Part shown: positions 16,433-25,383 of the stretch, piece after piece
Numbering within the stretch: position 1 is the stretch's first letter
Layout: each line of letters starts with the position of its first letter
Assembly (NCBI RefSeq): GCF_002196515.1
Contig: NZ_CP018835.1
Span: 3,407,065-3,471,064 of the forward strand
Reading direction: 5' to 3'
From: Vibrio gazogenes
GTDB taxonomy: Bacteria > Pseudomonadota > Gammaproteobacteria > Enterobacterales > Vibrionaceae
DNA length: 64,000 nt
Position numbers and translations under genes: made by a program
The notes under the pieces: generated by a model
What the model was told of the DNA's origin: nothing
The model's input: the letters and a program-made list of their open reading frames with translations, nothing else
Database searches by the model: none

Positions 16433-17437
16433 TTATTTAACTTCATTCAGATAACGTTGTGCAAAGGCGTTCTGTGCCTGTGACATCTTGGCAAAATCGA
16501 CTGCCTGTGCCCGTTGATAGTCCGCATCCGGCAGGAATTTCGCGCGAGTTGCGGCGCTCATTGCCGAAGGGATAACCGGACGAAGATAGGCATCGGCCCA
16601 CAACCGTTGCCCTGCATCAGAGAGCACGAAGTCGAGCACTTTGCGACCATTCTCAGGGTGAGGCGAGTTTTTCACTTTACTCATGACGTAAGGCACAACA
16701 ATGGTTCCTTCTTTGGGGATCACAAACTCAACCGGGGCCTTATCGTTATATTTGGCCCGATAGGCGTTAAAGTCATAGTCAAGCAGAATCGGGATCTCGC
16801 CTGAAACCACGCGCGCGTATGAGGTTTGTTTGGGTACGATTGGGTGGTTTTTACGCAGGGCTTGGAAATAGTGAATGGCCGGAGTGAAGTCATCCATATT
16901 GCCGCCCATGGCTTGGTTGATCGCCACGGCACTGGCATAACCGACAAACGCGCTGGTTGGATCTAAATAACCGATCATCCCCCGGTATTCCGGTTTGAGT
17001 AAATCTTGCCATGACTGAGGCACCGGTGCGCCATCGAGGGCTGCTTTATTGACAAAAAAGCCCAAGGTGCCGGAATGAATCGCAAACCAGTAGCCTTGCG
17101 GATCTTTCAACCCTGCCGGAATTTTGTCCCAATTATGTGGTTTATACGGTTCGACGACCCCTTTCTGAGCCGCGTGAATGCCAAAAGAAACACCGTAGTA
17201 GACTACATCTGCAACCGGGTTGTCTTTTTCTGCGACGAGCTGAGACAAAGACTGTCCTGAGTTTTTGTTATCAATGGGGATATTGATACCTAATTTATCT
17301 TTAATCTGTTGTAACTGGCCGCCCCAGTTAGCCCATTCCGGCGGACAGTTATAACAAATGGCATCGGCTGCCTGCACACTACCGGCAATCAAGCCGGTTG
17401 CCATCAGCGCCAAAGTAGCAATATGTTTTAATTTCAT
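16433..17437 (-). CDS. ABC importer periplasmic substrate-binding protein
   Basis: 334 residues from ATG 17437, preceded by TAGGAT as ribosome-binding site; the ATG three codons earlier overlaps the LacI stop. Signal peptide MKLKHIATLALMATGLIAG to VQA. Mature start ADAICYNCPPEWANWGGQL. Class II periplasmic binding fold as in PotD/iron/phosphonate binders, with conserved GQSLSQLVAEKDNPVADVVY and GYLDPTSAFVG segments. Substrate not determinable; the CYNC pair may form a disulfide. Confidence 0.85.
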   Translation of the reverse strand: MKLKHIATLALMATGLIAGSVQAADAICYNCPPEWANWGGQLQQIKDKLGINIPIDNKNSGQSLSQLVAEKDNPVADVVYYGVSFGIHAAQKGVVEPYKPHNWDKIPAGLKDPQGYWFAIHSGTLGFFVNKAALDGAPVPQSWQDLLKPEYRGMIGYLDPTSAFVGYASAVAINQAMGGNMDDFTPAIHYFQALRKNHPIVPKQTSYARVVSGEIPILLDYDFNAYRAKYNDKAPVEFVIPKEGTIVVPYVMSKVKNSPHPENGRKVLDFVLSDAGQRLWADAYLRPVIPSAMSAATRAKFLPDADYQRAQAVDFAKMSQAQNAFAQRYLNEVK

Positions 17438-17442
17438 AACAA

Positions 17443-18588
17443 TCATCCTATTGATTGAATTGATTCAAAGTGAGGTTTAACCGGCGCAACGGTCCCTGTG
17501 AGGCTGAGCTCATAGGGTAGTTCTCGTTGACGTGGTAAAGCGGTGTGGTGTTTCGAATTTAAAAGTAAATCAACGGCAAGATGTCCCATTTGTAGGTGGG
17601 GGACCTTCACCGTTGCCAAAGCAGGGTAGGTGATTTGTCCGAGTGACATACCGTCGAACCCGACTACGGAGGTCTCTTCGGGAACGCGTATCCCGGTGTG
17701 GCGTAGGTGACGGATGAGTTTCAGCGCAATAAGGTCATTGCTGCAAAACCAAGCACTCGGGCGGTTATTGAACGAGGGATTATTGAACAAGGGAGTATTT
17801 GACGGAGCATGGTTTAGCGAGGCGTTGTTTGACGAATCATAGTTTGACGGATCGTTGTTTAACGGATCATTGTTTAACCCAAAACGGTGCGTTAGTGACT
17901 GTTCAAGGTCGGTGAATGGAGCGTCCGCCATCGGATCTATTTCCAGTAACGTCAGCAACCGGGCCTGTTTATCCTGAGCAATGCGAGCTTTGAAGCCTTC
18001 ATAACGCAATTGCGCCCGGTCAGAACGATTGAACTGGCCTGCGACCATTCCGAGTTTGTGATGGCCGAGTTTGAGCAAGTGATCTGCGACATCCCAGCCG
18101 GCTTGATAATTATTGACGTACACCGTGGCATCATCAGCGGTAAACTGGTTGTGGACCAAACTGAGCGGGAAGTTGAATTCTTTCAGTAGCGACAAGGCTT
18201 GATTGTTGTCGATGCTGGCGACGGTCAGGATGACACCACTGACGCGTTGGCGAATGAAATCGACCACGGCTTGGTGTTCACGCGCTTGGTGATATTCGGT
18301 GTCGATAATGATGGTCGAGTAGCCAAAGTGACGGGCTCTTGCTTGAATCCCTGCGACGATCTCAGCAAATACCGGATTGAGTAAACTGGGGATCAGGACA
18401 CCAATGGTCGGATTGTGGTTGAGTGCGACGCGAGTCGATTTCTGTTTTGGATGATAGCCGGTTAAGTGCACGACTTTCTCAATCCGCTCACGCGTCTGAT
18501 GACATATCAGCTCATTGCCATTGAAGTAACGCGATATGGTTGCCGGAGATACATTGGCAAGTGCTGCAATATCTTTAATGTTCATCAT
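17443..18588 (-). CDS. LacI-family repressor with an in-frame 15-base repeat insertion
   Basis: 381 residues (family usual about 330-345). Helix-turn-helix MMNIKDIAALANVSPATISRY, hinge region, then periplasmic-binding-like core (GVLIPSLLNPVFAEIVAGI; AWFCSNDLIALKLIRHL; VVGFDGMSLGQ). Residues about 236-274 are Asn/Asp/Pro/Ser-rich pentapeptide repeats encoded by 17766-17880, just before a core strand, explaining the extra length. First gene of the operon; its stop lies next to the binding-protein start. Probably represses the operon until the solute or its product binds. Confidence 0.9.
   Translation of the reverse strand: MMNIKDIAALANVSPATISRYFNGNELICHQTRERIEKVVHLTGYHPKQKSTRVALNHNPTIGVLIPSLLNPVFAEIVAGIQARARHFGYSTIIIDTEYHQAREHQAVVDFIRQRVSGVILTVASIDNNQALSLLKEFNFPLSLVHNQFTADDATVYVNNYQAGWDVADHLLKLGHHKLGMVAGQFNRSDRAQLRYEGFKARIAQDKQARLLTLLEIDPMADAPFTDLEQSLTHRFGLNNDPLNNDPSNYDSSNNASLNHAPSNTPLFNNPSFNNRPSAWFCSNDLIALKLIRHLRHTGIRVPEETSVVGFDGMSLGQITYPALATVKVPHLQMGHLAVDLLLNSKHHTALPRQRELPYELSLTGTVAPVKPHFESIQSIG
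17766..17880. repeat. Degenerate 15-base tandem repeat inside the LacI gene
   Basis: Seven to eight units such as TGTTTAACGGATCAT, AGTTTGACGGATCGT and TATTGAACAAGGGAG in head-to-tail order. The period is a multiple of three, so length change keeps the repressor frame open. Units at the left end have diverged more than those at the right. Confidence 0.85.
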
Positions 18589-18789
18589 TTCCCTCCCAAG
18601 TATTGCAGCAAGGTTAGGAATCGCAGGTGACGTATTTATGACAAAAAATCGACGGGATATATCATTTTGTCAGAGTGTTTTTGCTTTTTCGCGACATGTT
18701 TTCTCAAGATCGTCGATGAAATATTATCGTTTCATTCACAAGTTATGACAGATACAGAAAATTATTACTGAGTTAAATATTATTTATAA

Positions 18790-18805
18790 TGAGATTTTGA
18801 TCACA
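18790..18805. promoter_or_regulatory. Candidate CRP binding site upstream of the LacI-ABC operon
   Basis: TGAGATTTTGATCACA fits TGTGA-N6-TCACA with one mismatch and lies about 200 bases upstream of the LacI start. Bases 18589-18949 otherwise hold the operon promoter and the hairpin at 18854-18881; I see no gene there. Confidence 0.45.
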
Positions 18806-18853
18806 TTTTGAGGGGCTTGGTTATCAATGGCGTGATTATCCGTGTTGCTCAAC

Positions 18854-18881
18854 CTGACAGTCCCGCGACGGGGACTGTCAG
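18854..18881. terminator. Strong hairpin after the bactofilin gene
   Basis: CTGACAGTCCC and GGGACTGTCAG form an 11-base stem with a short GC-rich loop, about 70 bases beyond the bactofilin stop on the minus strand. No T-run, so it may stabilise a 3' end rather than terminate. Confidence 0.5.
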
Positions 18882-18949
18882 ATCGGTGTTGCGTCGGACA
18901 TAGAATGAGCACCTTCAGCAATCTTACCTAAAACAAAGAGGTGACTTGA

Positions 18950-19405
18950 TTAGGATGACGATCCTTGTTGCGCTTTTTTGTTGTGCGGTGCTTTAGCCGG
19001 TGCAGTTAAACTTTCAGTTGTTTTGGCTTCCTGAAAATCGACGACTTGTTGTTCCGGAGCCGGTTTGGTCACGCCATTGAAGCGTCCGCCTTGTTCAATG
19101 CTGATATCGTCAGTATAGAGTGTGCCATCGACACGGCCTTTACTTAAGATTTCAACACGAGTGGCATAGCAGGTGCCGTTGAAACAACCGTTGACGATAA
19201 TGTGCTCGGCATAAATTTCACCACTTGCAGAGCCGGACTCACTGATGATGAGCGTTTTATCCGTCTGGATTTGGCCTTCAATCTTGCCATCTACCTGCAT
19301 ATTGCTTTCTACTCTGAACTGGCCATTAATGGTGCAGCCTTCAGCGATGAGAGTTGTAACTGAGCACTGACTCTTTGCTCGACGTTGTTTATCAAAGATT
19401 CCCAT
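18950..19405 (-). CDS. Bactofilin (polymer-forming cytoskeletal protein)
   Basis: 151 residues. Central beta-helix of short hydrophobic/Gly repeats (GQFRVESNMQVDGKIEGQI; GSASGEIYAEHIIVNGCFNG) flanked by disordered ends, as in BacA/CcmA. Such proteins self-assemble without nucleotide and position cell-wall enzymes. Its start lies 97 bases inside the 3' end of the LytM peptidase gene, in another frame, so the two are translationally linked; the pairing of bactofilin with an M23 peptidase is known from cell-shape systems. Confidence 0.9.
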   Translation of the reverse strand: MGIFDKQRRAKSQCSVTTLIAEGCTINGQFRVESNMQVDGKIEGQIQTDKTLIISESGSASGEIYAEHIIVNGCFNGTCYATRVEILSKGRVDGTLYTDDISIEQGGRFNGVTKPAPEQQVVDFQEAKTTESLTAPAKAPHNKKAQQGSSS

Positions 19406-20262
19406 CTTACTCCTCCAACTTTTGTAAATATCGTATCAAAATTATTAATTCCCCAGTTCACAAAGGGTTTGGGATTTAACGAGCGGCCAACAAAACGAAT
19501 TTCATAATGGAGGTGTGGTCCGGTACTCAATCCAGAATTACCCACGTAACCAATGAGATCGCCCTTGTTGACGAACTCACCCATTTTGACAGCAAATTTA
19601 TTCATATGAGAATAAGAGCTGGAAAATCCGAATGAATGTCTCAATCTTAGATAATTTCCAGAACCTTTGACCAGGCTGGGGCGCACAACTTCGACCACAC
19701 CGTCGGCTGGCGCATAAATCTTGGTGCCTTTTGGCGCTGAAAAATCCTGACCGCGATGGAATTCACTTTTTCCGGTTACCGGATTAATCCGGCGGCCATA
19801 ATCGGAAGACATTCTGGATTTGAGAACCGGGTAGCCGTTCGGGATCTGATTCAGTAGCACCATACGAACAGAAGAGGTGATCGCTGCGGTATCTAATCGG
19901 GATTCAAGTGTGGCATCGTCGGAGTCACTGACACCGAGAACTTTTTCCAAATCACCCAGACGATCCGAGACTGTCTGCATTTTCTCTTCACGATCAAGCA
20001 GCTCACTCTGTAAGCCGACCTTTAGTTTTTTGAGTGAGGCGACATCTTCAGAAAGTGACATCGACTGATTTTCTAGCTCTTTTTGCTTTGATTTAGCAAA
20101 ATCCACTTCGTTCATCAGGTAATAAATGATCCCGGCAGTACCAATAATGGCTGCCATCAGGATATAACCAGCACTCTTAATAAATTTCTGATACCAACGG
20201 CCGACATAGAAATGATGGGTTCCGTTGATAGAAGATACTGATATAACGAGGTTCTCTTTCAT
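19309..20262 (-). CDS. Membrane-anchored M23 (LytM) peptidoglycan endopeptidase
   Basis: 317 residues: membrane segment about 31-50, coiled coil about 55-110, then the M23 domain with zinc ligands H169 and D173 (HRGQDF) and H252 (HLHYE), and catalytic H219 (SYSHM). All four are present, so it should be active, unlike EnvC/NlpD-type regulators. The last 32 codons overlap the bactofilin gene. Expected to cut peptide crosslinks in the periplasm under bactofilin control. Confidence 0.9.
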   Translation of the reverse strand: MKENLVISVSSINGTHHFYVGRWYQKFIKSAGYILMAAIIGTAGIIYYLMNEVDFAKSKQKELENQSMSLSEDVASLKKLKVGLQSELLDREEKMQTVSDRLGDLEKVLGVSDSDDATLESRLDTAAITSSVRMVLLNQIPNGYPVLKSRMSSDYGRRINPVTGKSEFHRGQDFSAPKGTKIYAPADGVVEVVRPSLVKGSGNYLRLRHSFGFSSSYSHMNKFAVKMGEFVNKGDLIGYVGNSGLSTGPHLHYEIRFVGRSLNPKPFVNWGINNFDTIFTKVGGVRWESLINNVEQRVSAQLQLSSLKAAPLMASSE

Positions 20263-20463
20263 ACATCATCAGCATTTGCAAATACAATGTCAGGATTCTA
20301 TCAGTTTTCTGTCAATGATTAAATTTTCATCAGTGATCTTGAGTGGAAAAATGCAACATTGTGTAACTTTCGTGTAAACGATGCGCAGAAGCACCGACAT
20401 GCATATGGCTGGCCGGTGCGGCTCTCACTCAAAAATAATTGTTTTGCATGATTGAAGGTAATT

Positions 20464-21891
20464 TCAGTGTGACAGTTGATGGATCGCCTGACTTAATGCC
20501 GCATCCCGATGATCGCTGAGATCAGCCAGCGTAAAAGGTATCATCGGGATATCCGGTTGCATTCCCTTCGCTTCATAAGATTGATACTGAGCATCGATAT
20601 AGACTTCATTCGATAAAGTAAGTTGCCAACCATTGGGCAGTGTTTTCACCAAAGCATCGGATAAAGAGCCGTTGCTCGTTTCTCCCATGAGAGTCACTTG
20701 TGGGAGCGTTTTCATCATCATCAGAAACACTTCTCCGGCACTCACGGTACTGCCGCTCACCAAAATGATGACTGGGTGCGTATAAGCGGGTGAATTGAGT
20801 GGCGTCGGTAATTCGAGCCAATGGATCTCACCGTCACCTGCATTGGTTCGGGTAAATTTACCGATGACTCGCTGAGCAATCGGATTAAAACGACTGGCCA
20901 GCGCCAGTGAGACACCGTCGGCACCACCGCCATTGAAGCGCATATCAATGATCATGGCATTCGTATCACGCATCTCCTGCATAGCCTGATCCATGACCTG
21001 CGCCATACTGCCCACCCATTGATCAGGATCATCTGGGTTCTCTCCCGTATCCAAGAGCATCATATTCGGGCGAAAATAACCAATACTTCCTTGATTGAAC
21101 GTGCCCCAGACGATGCGTTCCGCACCATATAAAGTATCTGCTGAGCTGCCATTGATGACTCGTACACTGCCGGAATCCATCATTTGCTGTTGAGTCTGGG
21201 AGACTTGCGCCAGACTGTTGGCAATATAGGTATCGAAGTCGCTGACTGCGGTTTGATTGAGAAAGCCTTGTTGCAGTGTCCGTAACACACCTTTCGGTGG
21301 GGCGGGAGAATACTCTTCATCACCATCAGTCAGAGAGACATGATCATCGGAAAAGCCACCGAGTGACGTTTTGATTACCGCGAGTAATTCACTGTCGGTC
21401 ATGTTGGTACTCAAATTCGCTGCTGCTTGCTGATAGACCTCGTCCCAGTCGATACCGCGTTCCTCAAAGAAAGCATAATAGTCATGCATAATTGCCCAGA
21501 AAAAACGATAGACCTCAAGGGGAGAGGTCTGCGTATCGAATAATTGTCCGGGTTGGCACATGGCGGGTAATGCGGACAGGCGTTCAAATTGCTGCACAAA
21601 AGGACGTGCTATTTGGTGTGACGTCAGGTTCATACCGTCATCAGAGAGCGTCGCATTGGGAAAGTAGGTGGCTTGCATGGCTGTTTTGGTCATCGTTTCT
21701 GCCAACACACAGCCCTCACTGTTAAATTGATAGATTTTACTTTCAGTATCGTTCAACTGATAAATGTCACCGTATCCCGTATGTTTCCACACCCCATCAA
21801 AATGCGCTGAAGCATGACAAGCAGAGAATAAAGTGAGGGGCATAATGCAGACAAACCGGCAAGTATATTTGATCCATGAAATTGAAATCAT
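20464..21891 (-). CDS. S41-family (C-terminal processing/tricorn-like) peptidase, exported
   Basis: 475 residues. N-terminal hydrophobic signal ending LFSAC-HASA, a weak lipobox. The middle part (ISYFRP-type strand GSIGYFRPNMM, then IIDMRFNGGGADGVSL) and VSGSTVSAGEVFLMMMKTL with the catalytic Ser, followed by TSNGSLSDAL, mark the S41 catalytic core. No PDZ domain is obvious between the N-terminal helical region and the core. Stand-alone gene; substrate unknown. Confidence 0.8.
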   Translation of the reverse strand: MISISWIKYTCRFVCIMPLTLFSACHASAHFDGVWKHTGYGDIYQLNDTESKIYQFNSEGCVLAETMTKTAMQATYFPNATLSDDGMNLTSHQIARPFVQQFERLSALPAMCQPGQLFDTQTSPLEVYRFFWAIMHDYYAFFEERGIDWDEVYQQAAANLSTNMTDSELLAVIKTSLGGFSDDHVSLTDGDEEYSPAPPKGVLRTLQQGFLNQTAVSDFDTYIANSLAQVSQTQQQMMDSGSVRVINGSSADTLYGAERIVWGTFNQGSIGYFRPNMMLLDTGENPDDPDQWVGSMAQVMDQAMQEMRDTNAMIIDMRFNGGGADGVSLALASRFNPIAQRVIGKFTRTNAGDGEIHWLELPTPLNSPAYTHPVIILVSGSTVSAGEVFLMMMKTLPQVTLMGETSNGSLSDALVKTLPNGWQLTLSNEVYIDAQYQSYEAKGMQPDIPMIPFTLADLSDHRDAALSQAIHQLSH

Positions 21892-22246
21892 CGTTGTATC
21901 CTATTGTATCTTAACTATTTGATATTAAATTTGGGGGATGAAAACCAGCCGGATTACATTAAATCAATGCTAAGAACAAAAGTGTGAAAAAGTGATAGAA
22001 GCGACAATCAGACACAATTTGTCTGACAGTCGGTTTACTCAGAATATAAGGCGATGAGAATGGCATACGTTGATGTGTTGTTGTGCGGGATGCGTCGTTG
22101 TTGTTCAAAACCGTCATGTCGATATTAATAATATGCACCTGTCTCGACCTGTCAGTCACAATGAGTGTTATAGAAACTATCGGTTTTGCCATTGTTCGAT
22201 TAAGATAGCGGATGATTTGTTGATACATACATTGAAGGATTCATCG
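21892..22246. other. Intergenic region upstream of S41 and DUF134 genes
   Basis: Holds the divergent promoters. A frame upstream of the DUF134 start stays open but is Cys/His-rich low-quality sequence and I do not count it as coding. An AT palindrome GATATTAATAATATGC lies near 22113-22128; I see nothing else. Confidence 0.4.
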
Positions 22247-22522
22247 ATGGGGCGGAATAAAATTCCTCGTGTTATTTGTGGTAAACCTGCGGATAGTTGT
22301 TTCAAACCGAACGGCATTCCGATGAGCCAGCTTGAGCATCTTGACTTAGCTGCCGATGAATTTGAAGCATTGCGCTTGGTTGATTTACAAGGGATGCATC
22401 AGCAGGATGCGGCTGCCGCAATGGGGGTTTCCCGACAAACGCTGGCAAATTTGGTCAAAGCTGCCCGTTTTAAAGTCGCGGACTGCTTAGTCAATGGCAA
22501 AGCGCTCATGATGAGCCATTAA
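22247..22522 (+). CDS. DUF134 family DNA-binding protein
   Basis: 91 residues from ATG 22247, preceded by AAGGA; the start is the family's MGRNKIPRVI-type opening. Conserved core: DEFEALRLVDLQGMHQQDAA followed by AMGVSRQTLANLV, a sigma-70 region 4-like helix-turn-helix. This family often sits beside NifX/NifB-like iron-molybdenum cofactor proteins, as here, and is thought to regulate them. The CGKP-x4-C pair (ICGKPADSCFKP) may bind metal. Confidence 0.85.
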   Translation: MGRNKIPRVICGKPADSCFKPNGIPMSQLEHLDLAADEFEALRLVDLQGMHQQDAAAAMGVSRQTLANLVKAARFKVADCLVNGKALMMSH

Positions 22523-22559
22523 ATCATCCGCCTCTCTACTTTCTGACTGCCCGCTTTTC

Positions 22560-22624
22560 GGACAAATGCTGCCCAGAGGGGTCATCTGAACAAAATTCAA
22601 CCACGACAGGTCAACAGCCCCTAG
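22560..22624. repeat. Partial copy of the palindrome-ended repeat element
   Basis: Matches the right part of 27228-27497 (GACAAATGCTGCCCAGAGG, then CAACCACGACAGGTCAACAG-CCCCTAG) but lacks an internal stretch of about 80 bases present at 27390-27465, and lacks the left half. Confidence 0.7.
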
Positions 22625-22763
22625 GCATGCCGCATCAACGGTATGTCCGGTTATTGGTATCCGTGACGAACCTGTCTTTCTGGTTTCTTGATACATCGCT
22701 CACATCCTCCTGTTACGTCACTCTGTGGGGCGTTATCCGGCACTTTCTGAAAATTTATAATTT

Positions 22764-22800
22764 GCATATGCCAAAAAATAGGACTATAAATAGCATATGC
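22764..22800. promoter_or_regulatory. Two GCATATGC palindromes, candidate operators
   Basis: GCATATGC at 22764-22771 and 22793-22800, 29 bases apart (about three helical turns), with an AT-rich stretch between them and a ribosome-binding site and start 146 bases further on. A paired operator for the adjacent DUF134 protein is a reasonable guess. Confidence 0.45.
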
Positions 22801-22945
22801 TAATTAATTGAGGTGCCGAGCCTCACGCTGTCGATGACAAGGCAGCACTGGTGAGCACCGTTTTTATTTCGATCAAACGCTTATTTCGACCAAGCTCATT
22901 TTGTCGGTTGGGTTTGATCAACACTCAGTACAGGAGTTATTTCTG

Positions 22946-23476
22946 ATGATTATTGCTATCCCGATGAAAGAAGACCGAATTGCCAACCATTTTACCAAAG
23001 CTGACCATTTTCTTTTTATGGATGAGTCTGGTGAGGTCGTGGGGCAGAAACCCAATCCTGCACAACATGCTGGTTGTGCGGGGAAGTCCGCATTACTGGC
23101 ATTACTCCAGAGCGAGCAGGTTGAGCGAGTGATTGTCCGTCAGATTGGGCAGCGGATGCTGGGGCGGTTGCTTGAAAGCCAGTTGGCGGTGTTTCAAACG
23201 CATACAGGCCGCCAGACGTTACAGCACATTGTCCAGACCGGTGCGGAACTGGTTCCGCTCACGGATGCAGAGCAGGGGCGTCAGTCTGTAAATTATCAAA
23301 CGAAGCAACAGCAAGGCGGTTGTTGCGGACATCATCAGCATGGACATCATGATCACGCCCATGGTCAGGGACATCGTTGTTGTGAGACAGGTGAGCAGCA
23401 TCGTGGGTGTGGTGCCCATGAAAACGGTGAACATCATCAACATCGATCTGGCAAAGGGCGCTGTTGTCACCATTGA
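22946..23476 (+). CDS. NifX/NifB-like iron-molybdenum cofactor family protein with His/Cys-rich tail
   Basis: 176 residues from ATG 22946 (CAGGAG site upstream). Residues 1-105 are a dinitrogenase FeMo-cofactor binding fold (MIIAIPMKEDRIANHFTKAD; QHAGCAGKSALLALL). From about residue 117 the tail is dense in His and Cys (GGCCGHHQHGHHDHAHGQG, ending GRCCHH), like metal-storage tails of nickel or zinc chaperones. No nitrogenase genes are visible, so a general metal-handling role is more likely. Partner of the DUF134 gene. Confidence 0.8.
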   Translation: MIIAIPMKEDRIANHFTKADHFLFMDESGEVVGQKPNPAQHAGCAGKSALLALLQSEQVERVIVRQIGQRMLGRLLESQLAVFQTHTGRQTLQHIVQTGAELVPLTDAEQGRQSVNYQTKQQQGGCCGHHQHGHHDHAHGQGHRCCETGEQHRGCGAHENGEHHQHRSGKGRCCHH

Positions 23477-23542
23477 AGAGATTGTCACCATTGAATAGGC
23501 TGTTGCCATTGAATAGCTTGTCACCCCTGAAAATGCATAACA

Positions 23543-23564
23543 ATGAGAGCCATATGGCTCTCAT
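23543..23564. terminator. Bidirectional terminator
   Basis: Perfect 22-base palindrome with arms ATGAGAGCCAT / ATGGCTCTCAT, between convergent genes, followed rightward by TTTCTGT. Just upstream (23463-23530) a unit like TGTCACCATTGAA is repeated about four times. Confidence 0.65.
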
Positions 23565-23598
23565 TTCTGTGGTGGAAGATTTGATATCGGTGACGTTG

Positions 23599-25383
23599 TC
23601 ACTTAGCGGCTTGAGCCACGCGTTTCTCCTGCTGTTGTAATTGATACATGGCACGATATCGACCTTGAGGTAGCGCCATAAGCTGGTGATGGTCACCTTG
23701 TTCGATTAAGTGGCCATGATCCAGTACCAGAATTTGATCGGCATGACGAATGGTGGACAAGCGGTGGGCAACCACAATCAATGTGACCTGACCTTGCAGA
23801 TCGTTCAGCGCCCGCTGGACAACCTGTTCCGTTTCACTATCAACATTCGCGGTGGCTTCATCCAGTAACAATACCTTAGGTGAGCCTGCCAAAGCACGCG
23901 CAATAATCAGTTGCTGACGTTGTCCGGTTGAGAGCCGTAAGCCGCCTTCGCCGAGCTGTGTGTGGTAACCCTCGCTCATGGCAATAATCACATCATGCAA
24001 ATGCGCCTGACGCGCGGCACGTCGTACGGCTGACTCACTTAAGTTCCGCCCCATATCGATGTTATCGAATATGGTGGTGGCAAGAATAAACGGATCCTGT
24101 GGAATAAAACTGACACCTTGACGTAAGGCATCATGACTATAGTGATCAAGGGGATGCTCATCAATACAGATCGTGCCAGACTGGGGCTGATAGAAGTTGA
24201 GTAACAGACTCATTAAGGTACTTTTACCACTGCCGGTATGCCCGACAATGGCAAAGAATTGTCCGGCATTGATTTCGGCATTGATATCCTGCAACACCGG
24301 ATGATTATTGTGGTAGGCAAAATTCAAGTTTTTGATACTCAGATGTCCGGCATCAATCTTGGAAAGGGTGCCTTTTTCGGGCTTTGCCGAAGATTCTTGC
24401 AGCAGTTCATAGACTCGGTTACCGGCGACAATGGCTTGCTGATATAGTCCGAAACGTTGGGTAATCTCGATTAATGGCTCTGAGAATCTTCCCAAATAGT
24501 TGAGGTAAGCGTATAGCACCCCGATTTCTGCGACTCCCTGAACCACTTGCAGACCAAAAAACCACACCACACCACCCAGCACTATAATACTGAATAAGTT
24601 GATTGCCGGGCGGAGCAGCAAGGATGAAATCGTCACGGTTTTCAGCCGGGTATCGTAGTAATGCGCATTAATCTGATCAAACTGAGACAGTTTCGCCTGT
24701 TGTTGATTCGTTGCCTGAATCACGGTCATACCGCTAATCGATTCATTCATTGTGGCGTTAATGTCTGAACGTAAACGGCGGCTGTCGGTGACGTTTTTGA
24801 CACTGAAACGCTGATACAAATAAATTAATCCGACCACTGTCGGCAGCAGCATGAGGGCAACCAGCATCAGTTGCATGTCCAAAATCGCCATGGCAATCAA
24901 AATACCAATCAGCAGAATGATATTGGTCAGGACATTCGATAAAAACTGCACATAAATATCTTTAATTGATTCGGTATCGTTGGTAATCCGGCTCACCAGC
25001 TGACCAGTACGGGCGTAATCGAAATACGACATTGGTAAAGACAGGACATGCTTAAACACCCGTTTGCGAATATCAAGCACTGCGTACAATGCCATATCCA
25101 GAAAACGCAGCGTTTGTCGATATTTGAGGTAAGTTCCCACGATTGTTGACAGAATAAACAAACTGATAATGCCGACAATCGGCCAGAACGGATAATGATC
25201 CGGCACAATGAAGTCATCGATAAATACTTTGCTCAATAGCGGCCCTAACACCTCAAATCCCGTCGCAATTACAACCAGAATTAAGGTTTTAATCAATAAA
25301 GCTTTGTCTGCGAAAACATAACTCATCAATAGGCGTAGTGAGCCTGCGTGTTTATCATCCTGCTTAGAACTCTTGGTACTCAT
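23599..25383 (-). CDS. mdlB: Heterodimeric ABC exporter subunit, SmdB/MdlB-like
   Basis: 594 residues: six-helix exporter domain (to about 330) then the ATPase with GHTGSGKST, signature LSTGQRQQ and VLLLDEATANVD. It ends MYQLQQQEK, close to E. coli MdlB. The signature LSTGQ departs from LSGGQ, as E. coli MdlB does. Overlaps the mdlA-like gene by four bases. Expected to form a multidrug-type exporter with it in the inner membrane. Confidence 0.88.
   Translation of the reverse strand: MSTKSSKQDDKHAGSLRLLMSYVFADKALLIKTLILVVIATGFEVLGPLLSKVFIDDFIVPDHYPFWPIVGIISLFILSTIVGTYLKYRQTLRFLDMALYAVLDIRKRVFKHVLSLPMSYFDYARTGQLVSRITNDTESIKDIYVQFLSNVLTNIILLIGILIAMAILDMQLMLVALMLLPTVVGLIYLYQRFSVKNVTDSRRLRSDINATMNESISGMTVIQATNQQQAKLSQFDQINAHYYDTRLKTVTISSLLLRPAINLFSIIVLGGVVWFFGLQVVQGVAEIGVLYAYLNYLGRFSEPLIEITQRFGLYQQAIVAGNRVYELLQESSAKPEKGTLSKIDAGHLSIKNLNFAYHNNHPVLQDINAEINAGQFFAIVGHTGSGKSTLMSLLLNFYQPQSGTICIDEHPLDHYSHDALRQGVSFIPQDPFILATTIFDNIDMGRNLSESAVRRAARQAHLHDVIIAMSEGYHTQLGEGGLRLSTGQRQQLIIARALAGSPKVLLLDEATANVDSETEQVVQRALNDLQGQVTLIVVAHRLSTIRHADQILVLDHGHLIEQGDHHQLMALPQGRYRAMYQLQQQEKRVAQAAK

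Noticed and set aside
16396..16446. Earlier start for permease 1
   Set aside because: Would overlap the binding-protein gene and code through a perfect intercistronic hairpin.
22070..22246. N-terminal extension of the DUF134 protein
   Set aside because: Would add 59 Cys-rich residues foreign to the family; AAGGA and the family start point to 22247.
23463..23530. Short repeats with TGTCACCATTGAA, considered as a CRISPR-like array
   Set aside because: Units are about 19 bases apart with no spacer pattern, and few in number.
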